Source: Nitrospirales bacterium
GTDB lineage: Bacteria > Nitrospirota > Nitrospiria > Nitrospirales > UBA8639
NCBI GenBank assembly: GCA_029261355.1
Contig: JAJDBM010000074.1
Coordinates: 34,366 to 98,365 of the forward strand
Direction: 5' to 3'
DNA length: 64,000 nucleotides
Shown: piece by piece, positions 27,544-36,200 of the stretch
Layout: each line of letters begins with the position of its first letter
Numbering within the stretch: position 1 is the first letter of the stretch
Made by a program: the position numbers and the translations under genes
The notes under the pieces: generated by a model
Told to the model about the DNA's origin: nothing
The model's database searches: none
The model's input: only the letters and a program-made list of their open reading frames with translations

Positions 27544-29745
27544 CTATTTACTGATCGCATCAAAGATGCTGACCCATTCATCTGGCGGTGGGGTTTGCTC
27601 AAAATACGCGAGGCGGTCGTCATACCGTGTGTACAGTCCGGTTGGGGCATGAGGGTTATTGCGACAGTCGACCAAGAGTTCCTTGACTTGGGACCATTGT
27701 CGGCTTCGAAAAGCTTGGAGCATTGCGATATGCGAGGCAACTAAGGATTGGAATTGAGGATCATCACGCAGTTCAGGACCACCGAGTAAGGCATAGGTCC
27801 TAGCCGGCTCCCGTTTTCCTCGTAACGTAATGAGATCAATCTCCAGCATCGCGAGATGTCTGTTTGAGAGCGCGGCCGTCTGTGGGCCAATCACAATCCC
27901 CACGCCATAAAATTTTGTCTGACCTTCCAGCCGAGAGGCCACGTTCACAGGATCTCCCAAGACAGAATAGTCAAACCGGTGTTCAGACCCTAGATTGCCG
28001 ACCACACAGTTACCCGTATTAATGCCAACGCCAATATTAATAGGCACAAACGAGTCTCCGGTTTGGGCCGCCTCTGCCTTTCGATCCTCATTGAAGTGGT
28101 CGAGTTTGAGGAACATATCTAAGGCGGCTTTACTGGCATTGGTGGCATGATCCGGATCATCAAGCGGAGCATTCCAAAAGGCCATGATGCAGTCACCAAT
28201 GTACTTGTCGATGGTTCCATTATGCTCGAGAACTGATTCTGTTAATGACGTCATCAGCCGATTGATAAATTTGGTTAATCCCTGTGGATCGTCTTGATAT
28301 CGTTCTGAGATGCCGGTGAAGTTACGAATATCACAAAATAAAATAGTCATGTTCTTGGTCTCTCCACCAAGTTGTAGTAGCTCAAAACGCTGGGACAGTT
28401 GATCGACCAAAGCGGGGGAGACATATCGGCTAAAGGTATGACGTATCTGTCGGCGAGAGAGTTCTTCTCGCACGTAATTGAGGTAACTCAAGAGACCGTA
28501 CAGACCAAAGATGCCCACGGCACCATAGGAGACATCGAGAAGCACACCAGAGGTTACATAGGCATACCATGAAGCCGCGATCATCCCAGTGACCACAAAC
28601 CCTCCTAAGAACAATGTCTGAACGGCTCCGAGAAACGGCATGAGAAAAATAATGAGCAATCCGAGAAGTAGGATCAAAATGACTTCCTCGGCGAGAGCAA
28701 AATGCGAGCGGGTTAAAAAGGATTTCTCAGACACCATGTCTAGAATTTGTGCATGGATCTCGACACCAGGGAGGGCCCCCTCGATCGGAGTGATCTTGTT
28801 ATCCCCCAGTCCGAACGCTGATGAGCCAATGAGGACCAACTTATCCTCGAGTCGCTCAGGAGAGACCGCACCGTTGAGAAGATCCTTTGCCGAAATATAT
28901 CGATCTGGGTTGAGTTTGGCGAAATGTATCCACATGCGACCATGATTGTCAGTGGGGACTTGGATGTTCGAGATCGTGACATGTTCAATGCCAGCCAAGT
29001 CGGTGTCGACAGATAAGGTCGATGGGGGAGTGCCCACACGCAGGAGTTCAAGACTTAAGGTGGGTAAAATGTATTCCCCCACACGTAAGAGAGCTGGCAC
29101 GCGTCGCACGACGCCGTCAGGTTCCGGATTCAGGGTAATGATGCCATGCCCGGCCGCAGCCTCTTCCAATCCTTGAATATTGCGGAGCAATCCGGAATAG
29201 GAAAGTAAATAAGGTCGAGGATCCTCGCCACGTTCTGAGAGGGGCGGAGCTCGAGGAGGGGACGTATTGTCTTCACGGTCATGGGCCAAGGCACTTTGAG
29301 AGACCACCACCTGCGTCTGGGTGAAAATGTTGGCCAGGGTGGCATCATGGTCCGGGAATTCTTGAAGATGCTCTCGGGTTTCCTTATTTAATCCAGGTAG
29401 ATTTTGAGCCAGCCGGCCAGGGGACATCCGGTCTGGCTCTGCAAAAATTATATCCAAACCCACGGCTCGGACGTTGGCCTGAAAAAGCTGGCTAATTAAT
29501 TGCGCGATGATCGTTCGAGGCCAAGGCCATTGACCGTATTGCGCGAGGCTGGCTTCATCCACATCGATGACCAGTACTTCGTTTGCAGGTGCCGGACGCG
29601 GTTGCAATCGTTGATAGGAATCAAACACCTGCAAGCGCAGGGTCTTAACGGGTATCGGATCCCAAATGCGAATGAGAATCAAGCAAGTGAGAATCATGAA
29701 CCCCACAGAGCGGGGTCGCATGAGCAGGCCGAGTACGCGACTCAT
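27544..29745 (-). CDS. CHASE2-domain adenylate/guanylate cyclase
   Basis: A 733-residue membrane enzyme. An N-terminal helix is followed by a periplasmic CHASE2 sensor (about 45-340: ANEVLVIDVDEASLAQYGQWPWPR), three membrane helices (about 355-430) and a class III cyclase domain (about 455-640). Both metal-binding aspartates are visible in ILFCDIRNFTG and KYIGDCIMAFWNAP, with GVGINTGNCVVGNLG and YSVLGDPVNVASRLE downstream. It should convert ATP (or GTP) to a cyclic nucleotide in response to an outside signal. About 75 residues follow the catalytic domain. A cyclic-nucleotide phosphodiesterase-like gene and a GspE with nucleotide-binding domains lie downstream on the same strand. Confidence 0.92.
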   Translation of the reverse strand: MSRVLGLLMRPRSVGFMILTCLILIRIWDPIPVKTLRLQVFDSYQRLQPRPAPANEVLVIDVDEASLAQYGQWPWPRTIIAQLISQLFQANVRAVGLDIIFAEPDRMSPGRLAQNLPGLNKETREHLQEFPDHDATLANIFTQTQVVVSQSALAHDREDNTSPPRAPPLSERGEDPRPYLLSYSGLLRNIQGLEEAAAGHGIITLNPEPDGVVRRVPALLRVGEYILPTLSLELLRVGTPPSTLSVDTDLAGIEHVTISNIQVPTDNHGRMWIHFAKLNPDRYISAKDLLNGAVSPERLEDKLVLIGSSAFGLGDNKITPIEGALPGVEIHAQILDMVSEKSFLTRSHFALAEEVILILLLGLLIIFLMPFLGAVQTLFLGGFVVTGMIAASWYAYVTSGVLLDVSYGAVGIFGLYGLLSYLNYVREELSRRQIRHTFSRYVSPALVDQLSQRFELLQLGGETKNMTILFCDIRNFTGISERYQDDPQGLTKFINRLMTSLTESVLEHNGTIDKYIGDCIMAFWNAPLDDPDHATNASKAALDMFLKLDHFNEDRKAEAAQTGDSFVPINIGVGINTGNCVVGNLGSEHRFDYSVLGDPVNVASRLEGQTKFYGVGIVIGPQTAALSNRHLAMLEIDLITLRGKREPARTYALLGGPELRDDPQFQSLVASHIAMLQAFRSRQWSQVKELLVDCRNNPHAPTGLYTRYDDRLAYFEQTPPPDEWVSIFDAISK

Positions 29746-30234
29746 GGTGCTGTTCTACCATTTTCAGTGGGGAATGCCATGGGGCATAGCTTGTTGCGGA
29801 GGAGAGTTGCCTGGGACTTCATATAGGTGCGTCTAACATATATTGCAAAGAAGCTTGTGGGTGGTTCAATAGAATCAGGACATGCCTTTCAAGTCCTGGA
29901 AGGACATGGCTCAGATTCATCATGCATTATTGACTGTTTCAAAGCCCGTGACAAGTGGAGATGAGAAGTTCATGCCTCGTATTCTCAGTGGGTGCCCGGC
30001 AAGTGTGGGAGTGACGAGTGGTGCCATGCGGCCTTGGGTGTCTCAAGCAGCAGTGCACCAGCCTCGTGGACATTGGGAAGGTCGATAACAAAAGCTCGCG
30101 ACACTGAATGTTTGGGCTGACCCATGAGTTAAGTGGCTCGATTGCAAAACGTTCCTGAAGCGATTGGTGATTGACGTCTCTGTGACACAGGATGTGTCTG
30201 ACGCGTGGAAGTATTGTCGTTGACTCTCGGTTGT
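29746..30234. other. Gene-poor intergenic region
   Basis: I see no supported gene. It contains the divergent promoters of the cyclase gene and the toxin-antitoxin pair. Short open frames have no family resemblance. Confidence 0.4.
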
Positions 30235-30246
30235 TCTATCGATAGA
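30235..30246. promoter_or_regulatory. Palindrome upstream of toxin-antitoxin operon
   Basis: The perfect palindrome TCTATCGATAGA lies 40 bases before the antitoxin start, with a related half site (TCAATCGATA) closer to the gene. AbrB/MazE-type antitoxins commonly repress their own promoter at such sites; assignment as operator is inferred. Confidence 0.45.
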
Positions 30247-30286
30247 GTATCTGTAATACCACGAGTCAATCGATAAGGAGAAGTGT

Positions 30287-30493
30287 ATGGATACCGTCAC
30301 GATCTCACCAAAATTTCAAGTGGTTATTCCACGTCAGATTCGCGAACAGCTAAAGCTTGTCCCAGGGCAAAAAGTTCAAGCCGTTCTCTATGAGAACCGA
30401 ATCGAACTCATCCCCATTCGGCCAGTCAAGCACATGCGAGGTTTTTTGAAGGGTCTCGATACACGAGTTGATCGTGACAAGGATCGTACATGA
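30287..30493 (+). CDS. AbrB/MazE-type antitoxin
   Basis: A 68-residue protein with the swapped-hairpin AbrB fold: VTISPKFQVVIPRQIREQLKLVPGQKVQAVLYENRIELIPI. The N-terminal half binds DNA as a dimer, and the C-terminal tail (RGFLKGLDTRVDRDKDRT) should wrap the toxin. A good Shine-Dalgarno (AAGGAGAAG) precedes the ATG. Its stop overlaps the toxin start by four bases (ATGA). Confidence 0.88.
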   Translation: MDTVTISPKFQVVIPRQIREQLKLVPGQKVQAVLYENRIELIPIRPVKHMRGFLKGLDTRVDRDKDRT

Positions 30494-30870
30494 ATGTGAT
30501 AGATTCTTCTGGCTGGCTTGAGTACTTCGCCAATGCCAACAATGCCGGATTTTTTTCGAAAGCCATCCAAGACACTTCTCGCCTGGTTGTGCCCACTCTC
30601 AGTTTATTCGAAGTGTTTAAACGCATCCTTCAACTACGTGATGAAAATGATGCGTTGCTCGCTGTTGCCACAATGCAACAAGGGCACGTGGTTGATCTCA
30701 CACCATCATTAGCCTTAGCCGCGGCCAAGTTGAGTACGACGACCAAACTCCCGATGGCCGATAGTATCATGTTGGCGACCGCACGGGCATATCAAGCGAC
30801 ACTCTGGACGCAAGATGCTGATTTCAAAGGTCACGCTGATGTCCAGTACATGGTCAAACGTCAGAAGTGA
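30490..30870 (+). CDS. vapC: PIN-domain toxin, VapC family
   Basis: A 126-residue PIN-domain ribonuclease. The acidic active-site residues are visible in MNVIDSSGWLEYF, LSLFEVFKR, LPMADSIMLATA and LWTQDADFKG. VapC toxins cleave structured RNAs such as tRNA. It is translationally coupled to the antitoxin and looks intact, so the pair is probably functional. Confidence 0.88.
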   Translation: MNVIDSSGWLEYFANANNAGFFSKAIQDTSRLVVPTLSLFEVFKRILQLRDENDALLAVATMQQGHVVDLTPSLALAAAKLSTTTKLPMADSIMLATARAYQATLWTQDADFKGHADVQYMVKRQK

Positions 30871-31050
30871 CCTCCTATTGACGTGTGGTTCGTACCCGCA
30901 TGTAGCAGAGAGTCTTGTCAGCGTTTTCACTCTTCACGACGATAGCACTCTACCCAATTCCCTCGATCATTCTAGCTAGTTGGCCAGATGATGTTCACAA
31001 GCATCATCGGAGCTCTTCTGGAGTAAGACTCAAACCCAATAAGGGCAATC

Positions 31051-31377
31051 TGTGACCATCGCAGGAGACCCAGGGCTCACTGGAAGCACGGCTTCAGAAA
31101 GGCTATCAATTTCGCTTTGAGAAAGCCCACGACACAGTCCGCCGTGTGTTTGGAAGTTTTCCAGAACGCGCCGTTGATGGCAGTGCTGATGGCATCTGGA
31201 CAGACAACTTGATCACTCACACCAATATCGGGGGGAACGAATGGTGGGAAGTAGATCTATAGGGTGCATACCGGCTCAGTCAGATCAGCATCTTCAATCG
31301 TTCTGACGCATGTTGTCTCGAGCGCCTTGTCAGTGCCAGGGTTGAGGTTTGCATCGGGGCCAATCGCACGGTGTTAC
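31051..31377 (+). pseudogene. Fragment of an F5/8-type C (fucolectin-like) domain gene
   Basis: In one frame the translation has no start but is open from about 31051 and contains AVDGSADGIWTDNLITHTN, NEWWEVDL, then an in-frame TAG at 31259, then GAYRLSQISIFNRSDACCLERL. This is the typical core of fucolectin/discoidin-type lectin domains (DG...HT...WWEVDLG...I...V.NR.D...RL). The single stop codon plus abrupt loss at 31378, where a REP-like end begins, shows a dead remnant. Confidence 0.7.
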
Positions 31378-31643
31378 GGGGTCAGGTTCCTTGCTTGATG
31401 ACAGAGCGCTGAATCTACTGCCTCGTCTTCGCGAAGTCCTGGTCTTCGCGCATGCGCGTCCATATCCGAGTCGTGATAACATTCACGGACCCCACATTCG
31501 ATAAACCAAATACGTTCATGATGTTGGCCAAGCGATAATCTCCAAGCTGCAGCCAGAGATAGATCACGTCGTGATAATCTCTCCGGTCCGGCCTCGGCAT
31601 GGGGCACTCTGGCCGAAGCTAAGTCATCAAGCAACCTGACTCC
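31378..31643 (-). mobile_element. Remnant of REP-associated Y1 transposase with inverted ends
   Basis: About 266 bases bounded by inverted ends: GGGGTCAGGTTCC then TTGCTTGATGAC at 31378-31402, and their inverse at 31623-31643 (four bases shorter). Inside, on the minus strand, a 61-codon frame (31415-31600) contains LQLGDYRLANIMNVFGLSNV followed by GSVNVITTRIWTRMREDQDF, resembling the C-terminal helix-turn-helix of REP-associated Y1 transposases. In another frame the end reads CHQARNLTP, as such genes often end in their GGGGTCAGG terminus. It is a frameshifted, truncated copy. Confidence 0.55.
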
Positions 31644-31748
31644 TATGCAGGGATCGCGTTTTCTTTTCGAGATGAGACGTCAACGTGTCAACACGATTCA
31701 CGGGGCAGTTGAATCTGACCTTCATGATGTTCGCGAAGGGACTCAAGT

Positions 31749-32537
31749 CTAGGGCAATAGGGAATCAATCACGCGGGAGAACTGTGCAAAAGGGAGGGCC
31801 CCGCTGATGAGCTGAATATCGACGATCGCATCACCTTGGATGCGCCCGACAAAAAATCCCGGTGTGCCTGAGATCCCAATATTCCCTCCCAAGGTTAAAT
31901 CAGCGTTCACCGCTATGCGTTCATGCGGATCCTCCTGACACGTTGAAAAGGCCTCAAGATCAAGGTCTAGTTTCGTGGCTAATTCTTGGTACAACTCTGT
32001 TCCCAAACGAATTTGGTGCTCAAACACGCCCTCCCGCATAGGCCAAAACTTTCCTTGTTTTGCCGCACAGCGAGTGGTGATGGCGGCCGACTCCGCCTCT
32101 TCGTGGAAACCAAGCGGAAAATCTCGGGGAACAAATAACACCTTGCCTGTATCAATATAGGTCTCCTTCAAACTCGGAAACGTCTGAGCATGAAACCGTT
32201 GGCAGAACGGACATTGATAATCCGTAAACTCCACGATCCCCACGGTGGCTTCAGGGGCCCCCAACGTTCGGGGGTCGATGTGAGAAATTTCTAGGCGGTC
32301 CGGTGGAGGAGGGGCCGAGGGACGTGCCGGTGGCGCATTGCGTTGAATGTCTTGCCGAAGGAGTCCCACTTCCTTCCGCAACGAGAAAATTTCGTTCCGC
32401 AACTCTCCAAGCTCTTGGAGAACCTGACTCGTGGTCGACCCGTCTGACGGAACTTCAGCCAGGGCATAGCCTCCTATCAACAGACTACACAACGAGAATC
32501 CGAGCACGTGCCGCGCTATCGTCGAGAACTGTCTCAT
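31749..32537 (-). CDS. Periplasmic DsbA-like thiol-disulfide protein
   Basis: A 262-residue protein with a signal peptide (HVLGFSLCSLLIGGYALA), a coiled-coil segment (VLQELGELRNEIFSLRKEVG) and a DsbA-type thioredoxin domain with the active site DYQCPFCQRFH and the cis-proline loop GISGTPGFFVG. ATG at 32537 is chosen over the frame start at 32573 because GGAGGAA lies 7 bases upstream. The coiled coil suggests oligomerisation as in DsbC/ScsC-type isomerases. A similar gene is at 59722. Confidence 0.88.
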   Translation of the reverse strand: MRQFSTIARHVLGFSLCSLLIGGYALAEVPSDGSTTSQVLQELGELRNEIFSLRKEVGLLRQDIQRNAPPARPSAPPPPDRLEISHIDPRTLGAPEATVGIVEFTDYQCPFCQRFHAQTFPSLKETYIDTGKVLFVPRDFPLGFHEEAESAAITTRCAAKQGKFWPMREGVFEHQIRLGTELYQELATKLDLDLEAFSTCQEDPHERIAVNADLTLGGNIGISGTPGFFVGRIQGDAIVDIQLISGALPFAQFSRVIDSLLP

Positions 32538-32573
32538 TCGTCTATTCCTCCATTGCCTAGAATCATTCGACAT

Positions 32574-32796
32574 TGTTCAACCGACCCGAAGCCGCTGAGG
32601 TGGCTCGGGCTTGTGAAGCTATCTGCCTTTGAATTTAATGGTATTCAACAGTCTCATAAGAGACCTGATTAGACCCATTGATCTACGTCAAGGACACCGT
32701 GTGTCGTGATTGACGAGTACAGCAAACAGTTGGGCGCTGAGCATCTTCATTCAGTGCCCTGCGTCTCATCGTGAATCGACGCTGAGCTGAATGACA
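32574..32796. other. Short intergenic region
   Basis: Holds the presumed promoter of the DsbA-like gene. No gene or strong hairpin recognised. Confidence 0.3.
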
Positions 32797-35280
32797 TCAA
32801 AAATCCCCGACACGCGTAATAAGCCACGCCACAGCGTTACTCAGCTCATCGTCATGAATGCTCACCACTTCAATGTCTTCCACCGTGGTTGCACACTCCG
32901 GGCAGCGGGTCAGATACTTGCCGGTGTTGGCACGGAGCGCCACATGGCCGTGGCCCATGCTGACCTGAGTAAAAAGGGCTCCGCCAGGAATGGTTCCCGT
33001 GTGGGGAACATGAATGGTCACGAATTCCGGGTAGGCTCCGTTGATGTAACAGCCATTACAGCGGCTCACCAGGTTGCCGTTGTTTGCCTTGAGGGCGATC
33101 TTGTCACCGACGGTAATAACCGTGAATGTGCTAGAGGCGACAGGAGACGGTGCGTGAACCGTGAGGGTATGTTGGAATTTGCTGTTATCAACGGTTGAGA
33201 CACAGATACTATAGCGGGAGAGAAACTTCCCTGTTTCAAGAGACTCCAGGGCGATTTTCTCGCCGGTTTTTAATGGCGACCCGCTTATCACCGTGGCGGA
33301 TTCGGGGGCTACCCCGACTTTCCCCCCGGACGCACTCCCAGCTTGCGCACCGCCGGTACTTTCGAACGTGTCCCTCAAGTAACAAAGATTATGGGTCACA
33401 TAGTAAAACCAGACCTTGCAGCGACTTTCGTTCGCACAGGCGGTATTGCACTGCTTTGGATCAGCCGGGCTTGGGTTGAAGTACCGGTAGTTGCGACCGG
33501 CTCGACTGACAACATACTCCACCGCCCCCATCAGCTTCGGATTCAACCCTGAGGTACGATCATTATTCGCCGTCGGGTTGGGTGCCGGTTTTTTGAGGTG
33601 ACACTTGGCTTGGACCTCCGCGAACCCTGGCTTGACATAGGTCCAGGACTTACAGGCCGCGTCGTTAGCACAAGCGGTCTGGCACTCAAACGGATCAGCG
33701 GTGGTGAGGAGGGAGCTACTGTAGGTACCCCCGGGCCGGTCGGTTTTGACTTCGAGCGAGGGATCGAGAGTCGTCGGATCGCCGCACTTGGGATAAGACG
33801 TCATGGCTGACACACAGGGAAAAGGGATGATGTCCTGACAGATCGGCTTGGCATAAGCACTGACGACCCCGGTCACCCCGATGATATCGACAATTGACGC
33901 GATGGCTAAGACAGATTGGGCGATGACCCAGCCGTTCGCTTCAGCCAACTCTGCCAGCTGTTGCCGCCCCCAGGTCTTCTTGAGAAATCGAGCGGTTTTC
34001 GCATGGAAGCGAATCTCGATGGCGCGGTTGATTCCAGGGCTGGTCTGTTGTGAAAAGTCATCGGCGAACGCATCAAGATAGTTTTGCGTGGCATCATGCG
34101 CGCCCTTAGTAGTCCTGCCGCCTGTTAGCACAACTTTATAGTTTTTTCCTGTCCGGGCTGCCCATATTCGTCTAACTATGGTGGGATTCGCGACATCATC
34201 GAGAACACCTGGCTTGATGTTTTGCATGAAATCGACAAGGAAGACAAACGCCCTTCCCGTTTTGGAGGCGCCGCCAACCGTTTTGCCTCCAATCGAAATG
34301 GTTTTCACCGTGGTGGCTGCACCACCTGCAGCAGTGGCGGCCTTCTTAGATTTGGTTAGCCCCAGTGCGAGAACGTTCGCCGCGACCATCAGCGGTGATA
34401 TCACCTGGTCGGCAACGACCATCGAACATTCAGCTTTGGTCTTGGCGCAACCAGCGGCGCAGTCCTTCCAGCCGCTATCACAGCCCTGCCAACAGACTGG
34501 ACCGACCCCGTTGAAATCGGTCTTGCATCGTGGGTAGCACAGCCCTGTGTCTTTCACTTGGTTATCAAAACAACTTTTGCCCTTCGGGAAGCACTTCAGA
34601 CCAATCATTTTCTGACCTGCCGGGCAGCTCATCGACCCGATACCCAAAGTACTCACCCCCTTGAAACAGGTATCACCGGTGCTGGTGTACCCGGACGGGC
34701 AATTATTGCTACAACGCCCGGTGTATTTGCTCATGAACCAGCCCGAGGGGCAGGTCCCGCTGCTTAGAGGCGCGACCTTCACACCTCTTCCACACGTACA
34801 CCCGTTATCGGTGTAGCCCTTTCGACATTTGTGTTTTTTCCAGGGAAGCGTACATTTCTTGCTATAGGTCGAAGCGCCTCGCGTACAAGCGGCCCCCATA
34901 TTCGTGTAACCCGATGGGCCGGTCACCAGCTTCGACTTCGTGTAGATGGTATCCGCCGCACGACCGCAGGTCGCACCGTTGTTGGTATACCCGTTTGGAC
35001 AATCGGGTACGCGTCCAGGAACCGTGCCAACACCACGACCATAACTTTGACGCCAGCAGAAGGGCAGTCTGACGCCGGTGGTCTTCACTTTGATGCAATG
35101 CATGACCTGCTGGATTTCCTCCTGCGACATATCAGGGATTTCTTCAATAATGTTGTCGGCAGTGATTTGAGCCTCGGTAATAATGGTCCCAACGTTCACT
35201 TGCGCGATGACGGTGCCCGTCCAGAGAACCAAGACACACGCGATGAGGAAACCAATCTGAGTCCATTGATGTTTCAGCAT
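32797..35280 (-). CDS. Secreted Cys-rich protein with PAN/apple and fascin-like beta-trefoil domains
   Basis: An 827-residue secreted protein. After a signal peptide (IGFLIACVLVLWTGTVIAQ) come 5-7 disulfide-rich repeats of the type CPSGYTNNGATCGR (about 90-275). A helical domain with hydrophobic stretches follows (about 285-490, ANGWVIAQSVLAIASIVDII). Two PAN/apple-like domains (CQTACANDAACKSWTYVKPG and CNTACANESRCKVWFYY) lead to a C-terminal fascin-like beta-trefoil with recurring IALKANNGNLVSRC / VALRANTGKYLTRC strands. Such domains bind glycans or proteins. This domain mix is unfamiliar to me. It probably acts outside the cell; type II secretion is a possible route. Confidence 0.8.
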   Translation of the reverse strand: MLKHQWTQIGFLIACVLVLWTGTVIAQVNVGTIITEAQITADNIIEEIPDMSQEEIQQVMHCIKVKTTGVRLPFCWRQSYGRGVGTVPGRVPDCPNGYTNNGATCGRAADTIYTKSKLVTGPSGYTNMGAACTRGASTYSKKCTLPWKKHKCRKGYTDNGCTCGRGVKVAPLSSGTCPSGWFMSKYTGRCSNNCPSGYTSTGDTCFKGVSTLGIGSMSCPAGQKMIGLKCFPKGKSCFDNQVKDTGLCYPRCKTDFNGVGPVCWQGCDSGWKDCAAGCAKTKAECSMVVADQVISPLMVAANVLALGLTKSKKAATAAGGAATTVKTISIGGKTVGGASKTGRAFVFLVDFMQNIKPGVLDDVANPTIVRRIWAARTGKNYKVVLTGGRTTKGAHDATQNYLDAFADDFSQQTSPGINRAIEIRFHAKTARFLKKTWGRQQLAELAEANGWVIAQSVLAIASIVDIIGVTGVVSAYAKPICQDIIPFPCVSAMTSYPKCGDPTTLDPSLEVKTDRPGGTYSSSLLTTADPFECQTACANDAACKSWTYVKPGFAEVQAKCHLKKPAPNPTANNDRTSGLNPKLMGAVEYVVSRAGRNYRYFNPSPADPKQCNTACANESRCKVWFYYVTHNLCYLRDTFESTGGAQAGSASGGKVGVAPESATVISGSPLKTGEKIALESLETGKFLSRYSICVSTVDNSKFQHTLTVHAPSPVASSTFTVITVGDKIALKANNGNLVSRCNGCYINGAYPEFVTIHVPHTGTIPGGALFTQVSMGHGHVALRANTGKYLTRCPECATTVEDIEVVSIHDDELSNAVAWLITRVGDF

Positions 35281-35575
35281 GGAGACTTCTTATATTATTC
35301 AGATTTTTTTTCGAAGGTGGGGTAGTTTACCTAGTAAGTGATTTGGGAGTAACTTGAACACTGCAAAACAAGTGTAACGGAAAATTTCGGGATCTTGTTA
35401 GCACGGGGAATGTTGGTCTCAAGAATGTTCCCGTGACCCTGTGAGATGAGGCGGTGTTCACTCTAGCGAATCTAAATACGTTTAGGGTTATGTTGAACGT
35501 ATGTGCGTGTCGGGTTTTAGCCCTTGAGAGTAGTGACGGAATAGTCGGAGGATGGTTAACCGGTGACAGGTCCGT
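35281..35575. other. Intergenic region upstream of Cys-rich protein
   Basis: Contains the presumed promoter for the 827-residue protein. GCAAAACAAGTGTAAC near 35370 is only a poor reverse-strand sigma54 match. Nothing else recognised. Confidence 0.3.
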
Positions 35576-35821
35576 CTACACCGTAATTTCTTGTCCTTCC
35601 TCTAACACCGAGAGTGTGGGAATTGGCAGGTGGTATAGTTGTTCCACGATCTGATCACGAAAAGTTGGTTTGATGTGGTAGATGTAGAGTGGGAGATCCG
35701 GGCGTCCAATTTTTTGGTATTCTTGGGCGAGTAGAGCTGGCGTCAGATGTTTGCGGGCCTGAGCGATTTTCAACAGGTCGTCTGGAAACGATAGGGCGAT
35801 CATGACAGCTATTAGAGGAAA
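35576..35821 (-). pseudogene. Truncated 3' end of a phosphodiesterase-like MBL gene
   Basis: The 75-residue frame (SFPDDLLKIAQARKHLTPAL and then IGRPDLPLYIYHIKPTFRDQ) is closely similar to the last third of the intact metallo-beta-lactamase protein at 37886-38677. Similarity continues upstream of the first ATG (LIAVMIALSFPDD against LKAVLIETSFPDE), so this is a decayed copy lacking the metal-binding N-terminal half, not a small gene. Confidence 0.8.
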
Positions 35822-36200
35822 GACATAGGGTTCCTATTTTTCCTTGCCCAATGAACAGACCAACGATTACTTCGCTCCTTGTGAATAAGGGAGGGACTTG
35901 GGCAAAGGGGAAGAGGGGGAAAGCCCCGCCTTCAGTCAACGCTGATGGTCATTGCCCTCATTCGTATTTTTTATTAAGCAAGCAACCTGAATATTACAAA
36001 ACAATCGTACAACGGTATTCTGCAACCTAGAACCAGTAGTTTTCCTTGAAGTTTGGAACCCATTGCCCAAAGACTCCTGTGTCCAACATCACCGGCTAGA
36101 CTGTCGGAGTTCTAGTAATTGAGGATTTTTAAAAATGTTGCTATGGTCATACGCTCCTCATATTCCAATCTATTCATTTCGGTCAAAGAGGAGCAGACAG

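Noticed and set aside
29882..30088. A 68-codon frame upstream of the toxin-antitoxin pair
   Set aside because: No family resemblance and no ribosome-binding site.
35362..35382. GCAAAACAAGTGTAAC as a reverse sigma54 promoter for the 827-residue protein
   Set aside because: The -24 element lacks the GG pair (reads TTACAC), so the match is too weak.
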